A stretch of DNA of 64,000 nt from Pseudomonas sp. 10S4 (GTDB lineage: Bacteria; Pseudomonadota; Gammaproteobacteria; Pseudomonadales; Pseudomonadaceae). The position numbers and the translations under genes were made by a program. The notes under the pieces are model-generated. The model was not told where the DNA came from. It was given only the letters and a program-made list of their open reading frames with translations, and ran no database searches. Positions 51,130 through 60,027 of the stretch are shown piece after piece (the stretch's first letter is position 1; the number at the start of each line of letters is the position of its first letter). The stretch is from assembly GCF_034344865.1 (NCBI RefSeq), contig NZ_CP133774.1, forward strand, positions 5,332,001-5,396,000, in the 5' to 3' direction.

Positions 51130-52562
51130 ATGAAAAAGGAACATCTGCGGCTCATCGACACCCTGTCCAAGGAGTTGGCCGAAGGAAACCTGGCAATTTT
51201 CGCAGGTGCAGGCTTTTCCCGAGCAGCAGGCTTTGTAGACTGGAAAACGCTGCTGAAGCCGATCGCTGACGATCTGGATCTCGATGTCGAGAAGGAATGG
51301 GATCTGGTGACGTTGGCGCAATACCATGCAAACGCGAACGCGACCAACCGTTCGAAGCTGAACCAGATGCTGGTCACGGAGTTCTCGGCCGGTGTGGCAC
51401 CGACTGAAAATCACGTGATCCTGGCCAGGCTACCGATCCAGACGTTCTGGACGACGAACTACGACAAACTCATCGAAACCTCGCTTGAGCGCAACGAGAA
51501 GGTTGCCGACGTCAAGTACACCACCAAGCAGCTGGCGACTACCCGTCCCAAGCGAGACGCTGTGGTTTACAAGATGCATGGCGACGTCGAACACGCGTCC
51601 GAGGCGGTGCTGATCCGTGATGACTATGAACGCTATCACGTGAAGATGCAGCCGTTCATCACTGCACTCAGTGGCGACCTGATCGCCAAGACCTTCCTCT
51701 TCCTGGGCTTCAGCTTCACTGACCCAAACCTTGATTACATCCTGAGTCGAGTCCGGATTCAGTTCGCGCAAGATCAGCGCCAGCACTATTGCATTCTTCG
51801 CAGAGCGGACAGGATGGAGGGCGAGGAGCAGGCGGATTTCGAGTATCGCCAGCGCAAGGAAGATCTGTTCAAGCACGAGCTGCTGCGAGTTGGGATCAAG
51901 GCCGTCTACGTAGATCAGTTCTCGGAGATCACCGACATCCTAAGAGAGATCGAGAACCGCCATAAACGCAAAACCATCTTTATCTCGGGGGCGGCTCATG
52001 ACTACAGCCCTTGGACAGAGTCTGAATCCGAACAGTTCGTCTACAAGCTGAGCAAGGCGATCAGCAAGGCACAGTACCGGGTCATATCCGGATTCGGTCT
52101 GGGGATCGGCAGTGCCGTCATCACGGGCGTGCTCGAACAGACCATCATGAACGGTGGCCGCCTCGACAGCGATCAACTGATCCTACGTCCCTTCCCGCAA
52201 AGTCAGTCTGGCGAGCGCCCATTGCCTGAGCTCTGGACGGAGTATCGCCACAACATGCTCGCTCACGCCGGCATCGCGCTCTTCCTTTTCGGCAACAAGC
52301 TCAACAAAGACGGCGAGGTGGTACCGTCTAACGGCATGCGCGAAGAGTTCGATATTGCGGTGGCCAACGGCATCTTCGTCATTCCAGTCGGCATTACCGG
52401 TTCGATCTCGGCTGACCTCTGGAATCAGGTCATCCAGTCGTACGACGAGTCGAAGCACGAGCATGGCAAGAAGATCACCCCCTGCTCCACGAGCTAGGCA
52501 CCGCGGGCACCGACCTGACGCGCGCTCACGACATCATCCTCTCCCTGCTGCCCCTCATTTAA
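51130..52562 (+). CDS. thsA: ThsA-like SIR2-SLOG effector, module 1, frame broken in a C5 run at 52478-52482
   Basis: About 477 residues after adding one C; the last part then reads ITPLLHELGTAGTDLTRAHD. The SIR2 domain has IFAGAGFSRAAG, TTNYD with N110, KMHG with H150 and LFLGFSFTDPNLDY, i.e. the NADase residues of ThsA-type proteins. The SLOG domain starts about 282: IFISGAAHDYS, SGFGLGIGSAV, then R373, K390 and E405 at places matching the signal-binding residues reported for B. cereus ThsA (recalled, to be checked). ThsA is the NAD+-depleting effector of Thoeris, switched on by a cyclic ADP-ribose isomer made by TIR proteins. The stop overlaps the ribosome-binding site of the next gene. 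Confidence 0.88.
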
Positions 52563-52573
52563 GGACGATCATC

Positions 52574-53017
52574 ATGGCAAGAAAGGTATTTTTTAGCTTC
52601 CAGTACGAAGACGTGCACCGTGCGATGAACGTGCGCAACAGTAACGTGATTGCAGCTGACACTAAGGTAGGCTTCATCGACAAAGCCGATTTCGAGGAAG
52701 TCGAGCGCAGGGGCGATGCAGCCATCAAGAAATGGATCAACGATCAGCTGCACGGCACGAGCGTCACGGTGGTTCTGGTTGGGGCGACTACCGACAAGAG
52801 CAAATGGGTGCAGTACGAGATTGAGCAAAGCATTGCGCGTGGCAATGGCATTCTGACCATCGACATCAGCAAGATCGCAGACCTCAACGGAAAAACGACC
52901 GATTGCTGCTCCCTTCGCGTCCCTGACGCCCCCCACTTTCTGTGGAACAACAACAACGGCCGCGAAAATTTGGGCAAGTGGGTTGAGGCTGCGGCGAAAG
53001 CGGCAGGCAAGCCGTAA
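52574..53017 (+). CDS. thsB: ThsB-like TIR protein (DUF1863 type)
   Basis: 147 residues, AAGGA 8 nt before the ATG, 11 nt after the effector gene. The family pattern is clear: KVFFSFQYEDVHRAMNVRNS at the N-terminus, AIKKWINDQLHGTSVTVVLV, and TDKSKWVQYEIEQSIARGNG with the catalytic-position E82. DUF1863 proteins of this kind are the classical ThsB partner of Thoeris ThsA, making the nucleotide signal on infection. It has no counterpart in module 2 of this window. Confidence 0.88.
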   Translation: MARKVFFSFQYEDVHRAMNVRNSNVIAADTKVGFIDKADFEEVERRGDAAIKKWINDQLHGTSVTVVLVGATTDKSKWVQYEIEQSIARGNGILTIDISKIADLNGKTTDCCSLRVPDAPHFLWNNNNGRENLGKWVEAAAKAAGKP

Positions 53018-53077
53018 TAGGTTCGTTTTCGAGGCGCCGACTGGCGCCTCCCCTTTACCCAAGACAAGGACTTTCTA

Positions 53078-53899
53078 ATGTACCTCGGTTTTGAAATCGA
53101 ACAATTTGTGCCCCTCAATGGCTACGTACAAGTAGACCGCTACGTTGACCAAGCAAAGGGACGGGTCGAGAAGCTCGCTCGGTATATCATCGGCACCTAC
53201 AATGGGCACCGTGTGCTCGATGCCGAGTCGCTGTCCGCTGAGATTTTCCCCGAAGCCCAATACGATGTGTTCCTCTCACACTCCCATGCAGATCAGCGCA
53301 AAGCTATCGATCTTGCGATTGCCTTGGAGAGCCGCGGCCTGAAGGTATTCGTGGACTCGACGGTATGGGGATATTTTGGTGACCTCGTCCGCATGATCGC
53401 CACGGAGGCGCGACCATCAGTTGGTGAGACCAAGGATCAACTGATCCAGCGAATCAATGCGGACGTACATATGATGCTGGCCGGTGCCCTTCACCGGATG
53501 ATTTCGAGGGCGGAAACGTTCATTTTCGTCCGTTCTGAAAGGTCTGTGCCGCTGACCTACGGCATTAGTGGTAAAACTTTGTCGCCGTGGCTCTTCTCCG
53601 AGCTGCAATTCAGCTTTCAGGTTCAGCATGCGACGCCAAAGAGGATTAGGGACAGGATCGAGGGCAGCGTTCTTGATAGCGTGAAAGGATTCAACAACCT
53701 CAGCCTTGAGAACATGCAGTACCTAATGGCCTTCAAAGCTTTCAACGACCACCTGCCTCCCGTATGCGGTGACAAACTGCACGAGTGGTTTGCTCAGCTT
53801 CCAACAGGCACCAAAGGCAGCGCAGTGCTGGACTCGCTTTACAGTAAGTTCAACCTGACCATCGAATACTATCGTCGTAGGGATTCGCTCAGGGTTTAG
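53078..53899 (+). CDS. TIR-domain protein, type B of module 1
   Basis: 273 residues, AAGGA 7 nt before the ATG. An N-terminal extension of about 60 residues (MYLGFEIEQFVPLNGYVQVD) precedes the TIR domain: YDVFLSHSHADQRKAIDLAI, GLKVFVDSTVWGYF, AETFIFVRSERSV and SPWLFSELQFSF with E175 at the catalytic position. A C-terminal helical part follows (AFKAFNDHLPPVCGDKLHEW). It strongly resembles the minus-strand protein at 56492-57367, so this is the paired type B TIR. It is the last gene of a four-gene co-directional module. Confidence 0.82.
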   Translation: MYLGFEIEQFVPLNGYVQVDRYVDQAKGRVEKLARYIIGTYNGHRVLDAESLSAEIFPEAQYDVFLSHSHADQRKAIDLAIALESRGLKVFVDSTVWGYFGDLVRMIATEARPSVGETKDQLIQRINADVHMMLAGALHRMISRAETFIFVRSERSVPLTYGISGKTLSPWLFSELQFSFQVQHATPKRIRDRIEGSVLDSVKGFNNLSLENMQYLMAFKAFNDHLPPVCGDKLHEWFAQLPTGTKGSAVLDSLYSKFNLTIEYYRRRDSLRV

Positions 53900-54107
53900 T
53901 AGGCATCACACCAGCGATCTCTTGAGGCGTGTGCCTTTCCAGGGGAGATCGCTCTCTAGCCATAAGCACAAGCATTTGAATGCCCCAATCTGCCACTGAT
54001 GGCACGGAGGGCAGCGTATCGTGTCGACCAACCAAGGAAACATGGAGAGCATGCCGAATCGGTGATGCAGCTCTTCCCTCTTGGTCAACGTCCAGCTCTG
54101 ATATGGA

Positions 54108-54701
54108 TCAGAGGTAAATCCTGGGCCCGCCCAACGGAAAGGTAGGAAATCCTGGGTCAAATGGAGTTCCTGAGCGAGGTCGAATGACTCGGGTACTGGT
54201 CTGCTTAACATTGCTCTGCGTGAGCTTTTCTTTGGTGATGATTGGGTAAAGCCCCAGGTATTCCTGCCCCTCGAAGGGAGAGTCCGATTTTTCCAACACC
54301 GGCAAGATCGATACGCCGCCATTTTTGAAGCCATCAAAGTACCCCAGCTCCCATGGCATCCACTTGGACTTTGAGGCGTTATCGGAGGCCAAGTAGAGCA
54401 GTGACTCAGATTGCCGCATGCGCTTGCGCAGAACATCCGCGGTTTTCTCAGTGACCTGATCACGCTCAAGCGCTTTATCGTCCACCCAGTCCACGTATAC
54501 CCTCAGGCCCTGCGCCTCCAACAGAACTTTGACACCGAGAACGAGTTCGGCATCCGCGAAGGAGTGAGAAAGAAAGATATCGAATCGATCCTTCTCTTTG
54601 TAAGTCTTACGAGCATCACTCAAAACGTCTCGTGCACTGCGGTTGGCTCCAATGGCTTGCTGGGCAGCCTTACGCACTTCTGCCTTGGTGAAAAACGCCA
54701 T
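54108..54701 (-). CDS. TIR-domain protein, type A of module 2
   Basis: 197 residues, AGGAG 8 nt before the ATG. It has an N-terminal helical lead (FTKAEVRKAAQQAIGANRS) and TIR motifs RFDIFLSHSFADAELVLGV, GLRVYVDWVDDKALER, SESLLYLASDNASKSKW and PWELGYFDGFKNGG with catalytic-position E118. It is divergent from the second SIR2-SLOG gene with 237 nt between starts, a likely shared promoter region. It matches the type A TIR of module 1 in order and motifs but keeps the glutamate. Confidence 0.82.
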   Translation of the reverse strand: MAFFTKAEVRKAAQQAIGANRSARDVLSDARKTYKEKDRFDIFLSHSFADAELVLGVKVLLEAQGLRVYVDWVDDKALERDQVTEKTADVLRKRMRQSESLLYLASDNASKSKWMPWELGYFDGFKNGGVSILPVLEKSDSPFEGQEYLGLYPIITKEKLTQSNVKQTSTRVIRPRSGTPFDPGFPTFPLGGPRIYL

Positions 54702-54938
54702 CCTTCATCTCCTTTTGCACGGAATTATCCAGAGTTTTCCGAGGACGTCCCGTGGTACAGCGGACTCACCCGATTGATATATTTCCAAAAGGTGGTACCT
54801 GGCGTCATAAACCGGCTTCTCTCGCAACAAGAAAAGGCCCGACTCAGAACACCACATGGCCAATTGCCGCCCTCAGCTCAACATTGTACATTCCCTGCGC
54901 GCTGGACACTGACAAAGCTTTGCCCATAAGGAAACGGC

Positions 54939-56402
54939 ATGACCGCAGCTAATCGGAAGCATTTTCTAAAAGAATTCCCCAAGGCCCTGAACGATGGTAA
55001 TGGTGCTGTATTTGTCGGAGCGGGAGTGTCCATGGCGGCGGGCTATCCCTCCTGGGCCAAACTGCTCAGGGAGATTGGACAAGAGCTCGGCGTCGATTCC
55101 ACGGATGTTCAGGATCTCACGGCCCTTGCGCAATGGTCGATCCAGGACAACGATGCATCTCGCGTGCAGAACGTCATCCTAAATGAAATCAGTCCTAACA
55201 AAGACATTCCTCCAGTCGTACGGATTCTGGCGAGACTACCCCTTCGTCATATCTGGACGACCAATTATGACCGTCTGATTGAGCGGGCTTTCGAGGAAAT
55301 CAAGCGACCGCTCCACGCCATCTCAAAGGGTCAAGAACTGGCACGAAGACTCCCTATGCCCGGTGCAGCACGCCTCTATAAAATGCATGGTTGCGTCACT
55401 GCTCCAAGTGAAGTAGTGATCTCCACCGATCACTATGAGCGTTATGGGCGCGAGCGAGGGCAGTTCCTTCCGTTATTTCAGGCCCACCTCACAGGCATGT
55501 CCATGCTGTTCATCGGTCTCAGTTTCACTGACCCGAACATCAAGCATGTGCTCTCGCTGATCAGAGACAGCTTTACGGATGCCCCTCCCGAACATTTCGC
55601 GATTGTACGGCCTCCCCATCGCGATGATTTCCGCTCTGCAAAAGAACACAAGGCACGCCTAACACAGCACACCCTATGGGCTAAAGACCTGCGCCGCTAC
55701 GGCCTGCGAGTGGTCGAAGTCGATACCTATGACGAGATCCCAGAGCTGATGGAGCAAATCGAGCGCAGATTATCTGCCCGTCGTATCTGGGTGAGCGGCA
55801 GTTGGCCCGTGGACAGCGACTCAGCGGACTCATCGAACATTTACAAATTTTCGGAGAAGCTCGGGAAAGCCATCGCTGAAAACCAGCGCGACCTAGTAAC
55901 CGGAGCCGGCCTCCTAGTGGGTTCCGCCTCTTTACAAGGCTTCGTGGCTGCCCTTCGGCATGGCGCGGAATGGGACATCAACCAGCGGCTGACCGCACGC
56001 CCGTTCCCACAACCCATCAAGGGCCAGCCCCCGAAGCGCGAGGAATGGACAAAACTCCGTCAGGAGCTTGCAAGGCTTGCAGGAGTCATCATCTTTGTTG
56101 GTGGATTGAAAATGAAGGACGGAGAGCTTGTGCTAGCAGATGGCATGCTCGAAGAGTTGGAGTTTGCCCGCCAGCAGGGTGCCTTCCTGCTACCCATCGG
56201 CGCCACCAAAGGCGTCGCTGAAGAAATCTACAAACGCTTAAAGGGTTCGGACATACCGGTAAAAGGGAAGAAGGTGCAACGCCCAACGGATGCAGAGTTA
56301 GACTCCCTTGCCAACCATGAGCTTTTGCTGGGCGAGGACAATCATGAAACACTCCTGAAGCGAGTGTTCAAAATTATCGACCGAGTTTACAGCGACGATT
56401 GA
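54939..56402 (+). CDS. thsA: ThsA-like SIR2-SLOG effector, module 2
   Basis: 487 residues, AAGGA before the ATG, frame intact. SIR2 domain: VFVGAGVSMAAGYPSWAKLL, TTNYD with N109, YKMHG with H150, FIGLSFTDPNIKH. SLOG domain: IWVSGSWPVDSD, TGAGLLVGSASLQGF, then the Arg/Lys/Glu set in KLRQELARLAG, GGLKMKDGE and GMLEELEFA, aligned with the same residues in the module 1 effector. Sequence is clearly paralogous to 51130-52562 but well diverged, so the two probably recognise different signals or were acquired separately. Both flanking TIR genes run on the opposite strand. Confidence 0.88.
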   Translation: MTAANRKHFLKEFPKALNDGNGAVFVGAGVSMAAGYPSWAKLLREIGQELGVDSTDVQDLTALAQWSIQDNDASRVQNVILNEISPNKDIPPVVRILARLPLRHIWTTNYDRLIERAFEEIKRPLHAISKGQELARRLPMPGAARLYKMHGCVTAPSEVVISTDHYERYGRERGQFLPLFQAHLTGMSMLFIGLSFTDPNIKHVLSLIRDSFTDAPPEHFAIVRPPHRDDFRSAKEHKARLTQHTLWAKDLRRYGLRVVEVDTYDEIPELMEQIERRLSARRIWVSGSWPVDSDSADSSNIYKFSEKLGKAIAENQRDLVTGAGLLVGSASLQGFVAALRHGAEWDINQRLTARPFPQPIKGQPPKREEWTKLRQELARLAGVIIFVGGLKMKDGELVLADGMLEELEFARQQGAFLLPIGATKGVAEEIYKRLKGSDIPVKGKKVQRPTDAELDSLANHELLLGEDNHETLLKRVFKIIDRVYSDD

Positions 56403-56491
56403 GTTACGGCTTTGACCACTGCCCCTAAGTGGCGGGCGTAGATATTCGCGATTGGGGCGGCTTAAGCGCTGCCCCTTCCGCTGATGCAATC

Positions 56492-57367
56492 TTAGCCCTT
56501 GCTCTTATCGGATTCCTTCAATTGACGCTCTAAGTCTGAGTATCGGCCCGGCAGGTCTTGGGCTTCATACAGCGAATCTAGCGCTACTTCTGCCTTCGAG
56601 CGGCCGCGGCTAGCGAAGACGGGCTGATCATACCAACGCCGCATCTCGTCGCCCGTCACCTTAGGAAGGTGCCGGTTGAAGGCTTTAAAGGCGAGCACGA
56701 CGTCAGATCGGGTCGCAGCCGTTGACTTTATAAAACGTTCCGTACCATCGTAAGACTCGTTGGTTACCCTGAGATGCCTATCAGGAGTATTACGCTCAAC
56801 AAAAGAGCTGAACTGGAGTTCAGAGTAAATCCAGGGCGAAAAAGTACGATCAAAACTTTGATAATCTTCGAGGGGAACTGATTTTTCTGTATTGAGAAAT
56901 ATAAACAGCTCAGAACGTTGAATCATCTGATGAAGGGCACCGGACAACATCATGTGCACGCCAGCAGTCAGACCCGTGGCCTTACGGTAATCATAGATTA
57001 CTCGACCTTCCTTATACTTAGGCTCTGCATAGACCGTATTCAGTTCGTCAAGCAACTCATGAAAGTATCCCCAGACACAAGAATCAACAAAGACGTTGAG
57101 GCCTTTGTTCTGTAGGGAAACCGCGAGCTCTATCGCCTTGTCTTCATCGGCATGCGAATGAGACAGAAAAATGTCAGCTTTTTGGGTGGGGAAAATATGG
57201 CTCGCGATTTTTTCAGCGTCAATCACCTCCTTATTTTCAAAAACGCCAATCAGATAGCTTGACAGCTCATTGAAGCGGCCCTTAGCTTGCTGACGAAACT
57301 CATCAGCCTTGGGCTTCAGTACAGTCGATACACCGCTGTACTTATTCAACTCAAAACCTACGTACAT
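56492..57367 (-). CDS. TIR-domain protein, type B of module 2
   Basis: 291 residues. N-terminal extension (MYVGFELNKYSGVSTVLKPK), TIR domain with KADIFLSHSHADEDKAIELA, GLNVFVDSCVWGYF, SELFIFLNTEKSV and FSPWIYSELQFSS with E183 at the catalytic position, then a C-terminal helical part (VLAFKAFNRHLPKVTGDEMR). It matches the type B TIR at 53078-53899 along its whole length. It faces the second effector gene tail to tail (90 nt between stops). Ribosome-binding site is weak (GGATGAGCG). Confidence 0.82.
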   Translation of the reverse strand: MYVGFELNKYSGVSTVLKPKADEFRQQAKGRFNELSSYLIGVFENKEVIDAEKIASHIFPTQKADIFLSHSHADEDKAIELAVSLQNKGLNVFVDSCVWGYFHELLDELNTVYAEPKYKEGRVIYDYRKATGLTAGVHMMLSGALHQMIQRSELFIFLNTEKSVPLEDYQSFDRTFSPWIYSELQFSSFVERNTPDRHLRVTNESYDGTERFIKSTAATRSDVVLAFKAFNRHLPKVTGDEMRRWYDQPVFASRGRSKAEVALDSLYEAQDLPGRYSDLERQLKESDKSKG

Positions 57368-57576
57368 CGCTCATCCCTATTCGAACTTTCATTGTCTTGA
57401 GCACATTGCAATGCAATTCGCTTTCAAAAGAAGCGATACAGACTGGTGCGGGGAGCCACTCGGGTAAATCCACACCGCACTTCCGAGCCCGGAAGCTTAC
57501 AGCAGGCCTACTATAACGAATCAAGGTGCTAATGCGGCTAACTGCCACTGCTTATTTGATGGGTCGATAATCCTGG

Positions 57577-58048
57577 ATGGATACAAATGCAGCTTCAGCG
57601 TCCAACGGCCAGGTAAAGGAGCTCGTTCACCTACCGACAAAAGAGCGTGGCCCAACTGTGATGCCCTGGATAAAGGTCTAACGGAAGTTGAGGGGCATCA
57701 GGCGAACGCTGATGCTTTGACCGGTCAGGAAGCTGATCTGAACGATCTGGCCACCCGGTTTGAGCTGCGATGGAGATTGGTTGATGTTGTCACCGCCGAC
57801 GACGTCCAGGAGCAGATTTTGATTCGCGGTGGGGTAAGGTCAAAACGCTTAGAGGTTATCCCATCGTGGAGGGATTCCCGCTGTTTACCCTTGGTGACCT
57901 TCTCCTGCTCTGCCCCAAGTCGCTTACTCCAACCGATCTACCTGATTGGCCATCGGTGGCCCATGCGTGTCTGATGGTGGACGGTAAGACCACGAAGAAG
58001 ATGCCGGAAAAGATAGGGATGGTCTCGAAGGCGCAGGACAACACATGA
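57577..58048 (+). CDS. Hypothetical protein, frame broken at 57672-57676 and 57854-57855
   Basis: About 157 residues if one base is added at each of two short runs. Pieces: MDTNAASASNGQVKELVHLP to VMPWIK, then GLTEVEGHQANADALTGQEA to RSKRLE, then GYPIVEGFPLFTLGDLLLLC to the stop at 58046-58048. The joins are smooth and need the same kind of correction as elsewhere in the window. No family recognised; the many rescues make this a tentative gene. Confidence 0.35.
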
Positions 58049-58065
58049 GAGCCGAAGCATTAGGC

Positions 58066-58087
58066 CGCTATCGCGGTAGCGATAGCG
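58066..58087. repeat. Perfect 9-bp inverted repeat
   Basis: CGCTATCGC, loop GGTA, GCGATAGCG. It lies between the hypothetical gene and the antitoxin-like gene, 28 nt before the proposed GTG. It may be a terminator for the upstream gene or an operator for the AbrB-like protein. Confidence 0.5.
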
Positions 58088-58115
58088 ACCCGACTCAGAC
58101 GCAATGGAGCCACAC

Positions 58116-58327
58116 GTGAGAAAGCCACCTATGAAAATCATATCGACGAGTGTGATGGTGACGGTGCGATTCAAATTCCCGATGAAGCGTTGCAGGAGTT
58201 GGAGCTGGATGTTGGCGACACCATGTATTTGATAGAAGAATCTGTCGGCAACACGCGTTGCCCTAGTTCTATCAAAAAAGCCTCAATTCTCGGATCGAAT
58301 ACACGACCTCACTTAAGCTTGGAATAG
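58116..58327 (+). CDS. AbrB/MazE-like antitoxin-type protein, frame broken near 58121-58123
   Basis: About 70 residues with the swapped-hairpin DNA-binding pattern GDGAIQIPDEALQELELDVG. The frame has no in-frame start as given. Adding one A or G after GTGAGAAA gives V/M-RKATYENHIDECDGDGAI with GTG at 58116 and GGAG upstream. Antitoxins of this kind normally repress their own operon and neutralise a toxin encoded next to them, but no toxin gene follows; the next gene is on the other strand. Confidence 0.5.
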
Positions 58328-58408
58328 CGAACAGCGCGGTAGCGCCGAGGACAGTTGAGTATTCAAGGAAGGGCCAAGGAAGGGCGGATTACTACTCGGT
58401 ATCGGGCT

Positions 58409-58813
58409 CTAATTATGCTCGCCTCTAGCAACCCTATGCTTTTCTAACAGCCGCATTTCCTTCTGCCACTCGACAAGAAATTTATTCCAATCATGCGCGT
58501 ATGGCCCCTCCGGAACACGAGTCGATCCAACACTGGCCAGCAGGAAACGCTCACGCCATGGCTGCGGAATGCTTGACTCCCGAACAATGCGGCAACCTAC
58601 CGAATGTGGCTCAGTCGGTACGAAACGTAGAGCGTCCTCAACGCTGAGAGGCTGTTCTATTGACGCAGTGTCAAGCCGTTCTCGCTGCTCAATATCGTCA
58701 AGAACGTCCAGCGCATCGAGCGCCCTGAGATCGCCAGGAAGGATATAGGCAAGTCTCCAAAGTGCATTTCGCCTTGCGGTCTCACGATGCCGGAGTTCTG
58801 TATCAGATGTCAT
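58409..58813 (-). CDS. Hypothetical protein with a degenerate paralogue at 62125-62300
   Basis: 134 residues: an Arg/Leu-rich N-terminus (RHRETARRNALWRLAYILPG; LDALDVLDDIEQRER) and a C-terminal part (VRESSIPQPWRERFLLASVG, HDWNKFLVEWQKEM). The last 50 residues match a stop-interrupted fragment near 62.2 kb, so the family exists as two copies here. No domain recognised; the acidic helical look would suit an antitoxin or immunity protein, but this is a guess. Confidence 0.55.
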   Translation of the reverse strand: MTSDTELRHRETARRNALWRLAYILPGDLRALDALDVLDDIEQRERLDTASIEQPLSVEDALRFVPTEPHSVGCRIVRESSIPQPWRERFLLASVGSTRVPEGPYAHDWNKFLVEWQKEMRLLEKHRVARGEHN

Positions 58814-58973
58814 CGCGATCAGCTCCTGCCTGCATTGGGTACGTTGGTAGCCTTGATGTCTTCTGCTTCACACCTACTCACTCTTCGGCTGCGATGTCTA
58901 TATTGTCTCCTTCACACGCTAGGCTCCAAGCATTAGCAGGAGGTACTGGCCAGGCGGCATGAGCCACGAGTCG

Positions 58974-59957
58974 TCAGCCTACCCTTTTCTTAAGAATATC
59001 CAGCCTGCGCTTCACCCCTATTTTTGGATTCAAAGCGAGTGCCTGCTCATAGATATGGATTGCCTCACGAAGCTGACCCAATGTCTCGTGGGCAAGACCC
59101 TGAACCTTAAGCGCATTTGGCTTCCATGCAGGGTTGGCATCGGCTCCAAGCGACCTAGCTCGAATCACAGCGTCAAGAGCTTCCCGAGCACGGGATTGGG
59201 AAATGTCGGGCTCGTTCAGTATCTTTTAAGCTGCTCGAATGATCCGACTGTAATCGGATGAGTTAAGGTTAGCCTTGTCCAAATTCTCGGCATCGACAAA
59301 GTTACCGCCCCTGTCATACCGGAATTTACCCACTCCCTTCACGCCTGCAATCAGTAGCTTTCTGTCCTCGTCAAATGCATAGCTTTCAATGCCTCCGGTT
59401 CGAGGGGTTATGCAAAACAGTTCCTCGCCGGTCTCTAGGTCGAACAGGAAAATTTTGTAGCTGTGTTCGGTCTTGCTGTTGGCTGTCGCGCAATAGGCAA
59501 GCTTGCCATTCCTTGAGATACCGCTGTCGAGGATGTTCGCCGTCAATTCTTTGTTTACGATGGGCGTGCCTGTGTTGTCGAAAACGCTGAAGGTTCCTGA
59601 CAGCGTATTTTCAAAGTGCCAGTCCTCAAGGCTGAAGGAGCCATTGTCTGCGACAGATCCATTATTAGGTCTTTGCATCTTTCCATGCGCAGGTACGAGA
59701 TCACCTGCTAGGTCGGCGAGAACAAATTCGCCAAGCCCACTTTCACGCAGCCCTCCCCGACCGGCAGCAGGGTCTGAGTCCCTCCAAGAAACAGCCCATT
59801 TTTTTGATTCGGAAAGACTGTAGAGGCCGCCGTAATCCATGGTGCTGACATGTAGGAAAGGCTTCTCTAGCTCTATCATCTGAGATCTGGTTCTGACGGC
59901 GCCCATCTCTGGCTTGTCTGCATTTCTCTTTTTGAACAACCAGTCGAAAATCCGCAT
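58974..59957 (-). CDS. Beta-propeller-like protein with TPR-like tail, interrupted by in-frame TAA at 59226-59228
   Basis: Starting at 59957 (MRIFDWLFKKRN, with GGAGG 7 nt upstream), 243 residues of repeat-like beta sequence (YGGLYSLSESKKWAVSWRDS; NGKLAYCATANSKTEHSYKI; TGEELFCITPRTGGIESYAF) end at TAA. The same frame then continues for about 83 residues with TPR-like sequence: KILNEPDISQSRAREALDAV and VQGLAHETLGQLREAIHIYE, to a stop at 58974. A single base change (GAA to TAA) would split one protein of about 327 residues. Unlike the other broken genes this is a nonsense change, not a one-base deletion. The protein may still be made in its shorter form. Confidence 0.5.
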
Positions 59958-60027
59958 CCTTGCCCCCTCCATTATTCTTGGCCACTCAAAATGGCTACGA
60001 ACCAATTGATCATGAACTATCTAGAGC

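Noticed and set aside
53906..54469. Minus-strand frame extending past the end of the module 2 type A TIR gene
   Set aside because: Cys/Trp/Ser-rich and out of frame with the TIR domain; the TIR frame itself ends naturally at 54108.
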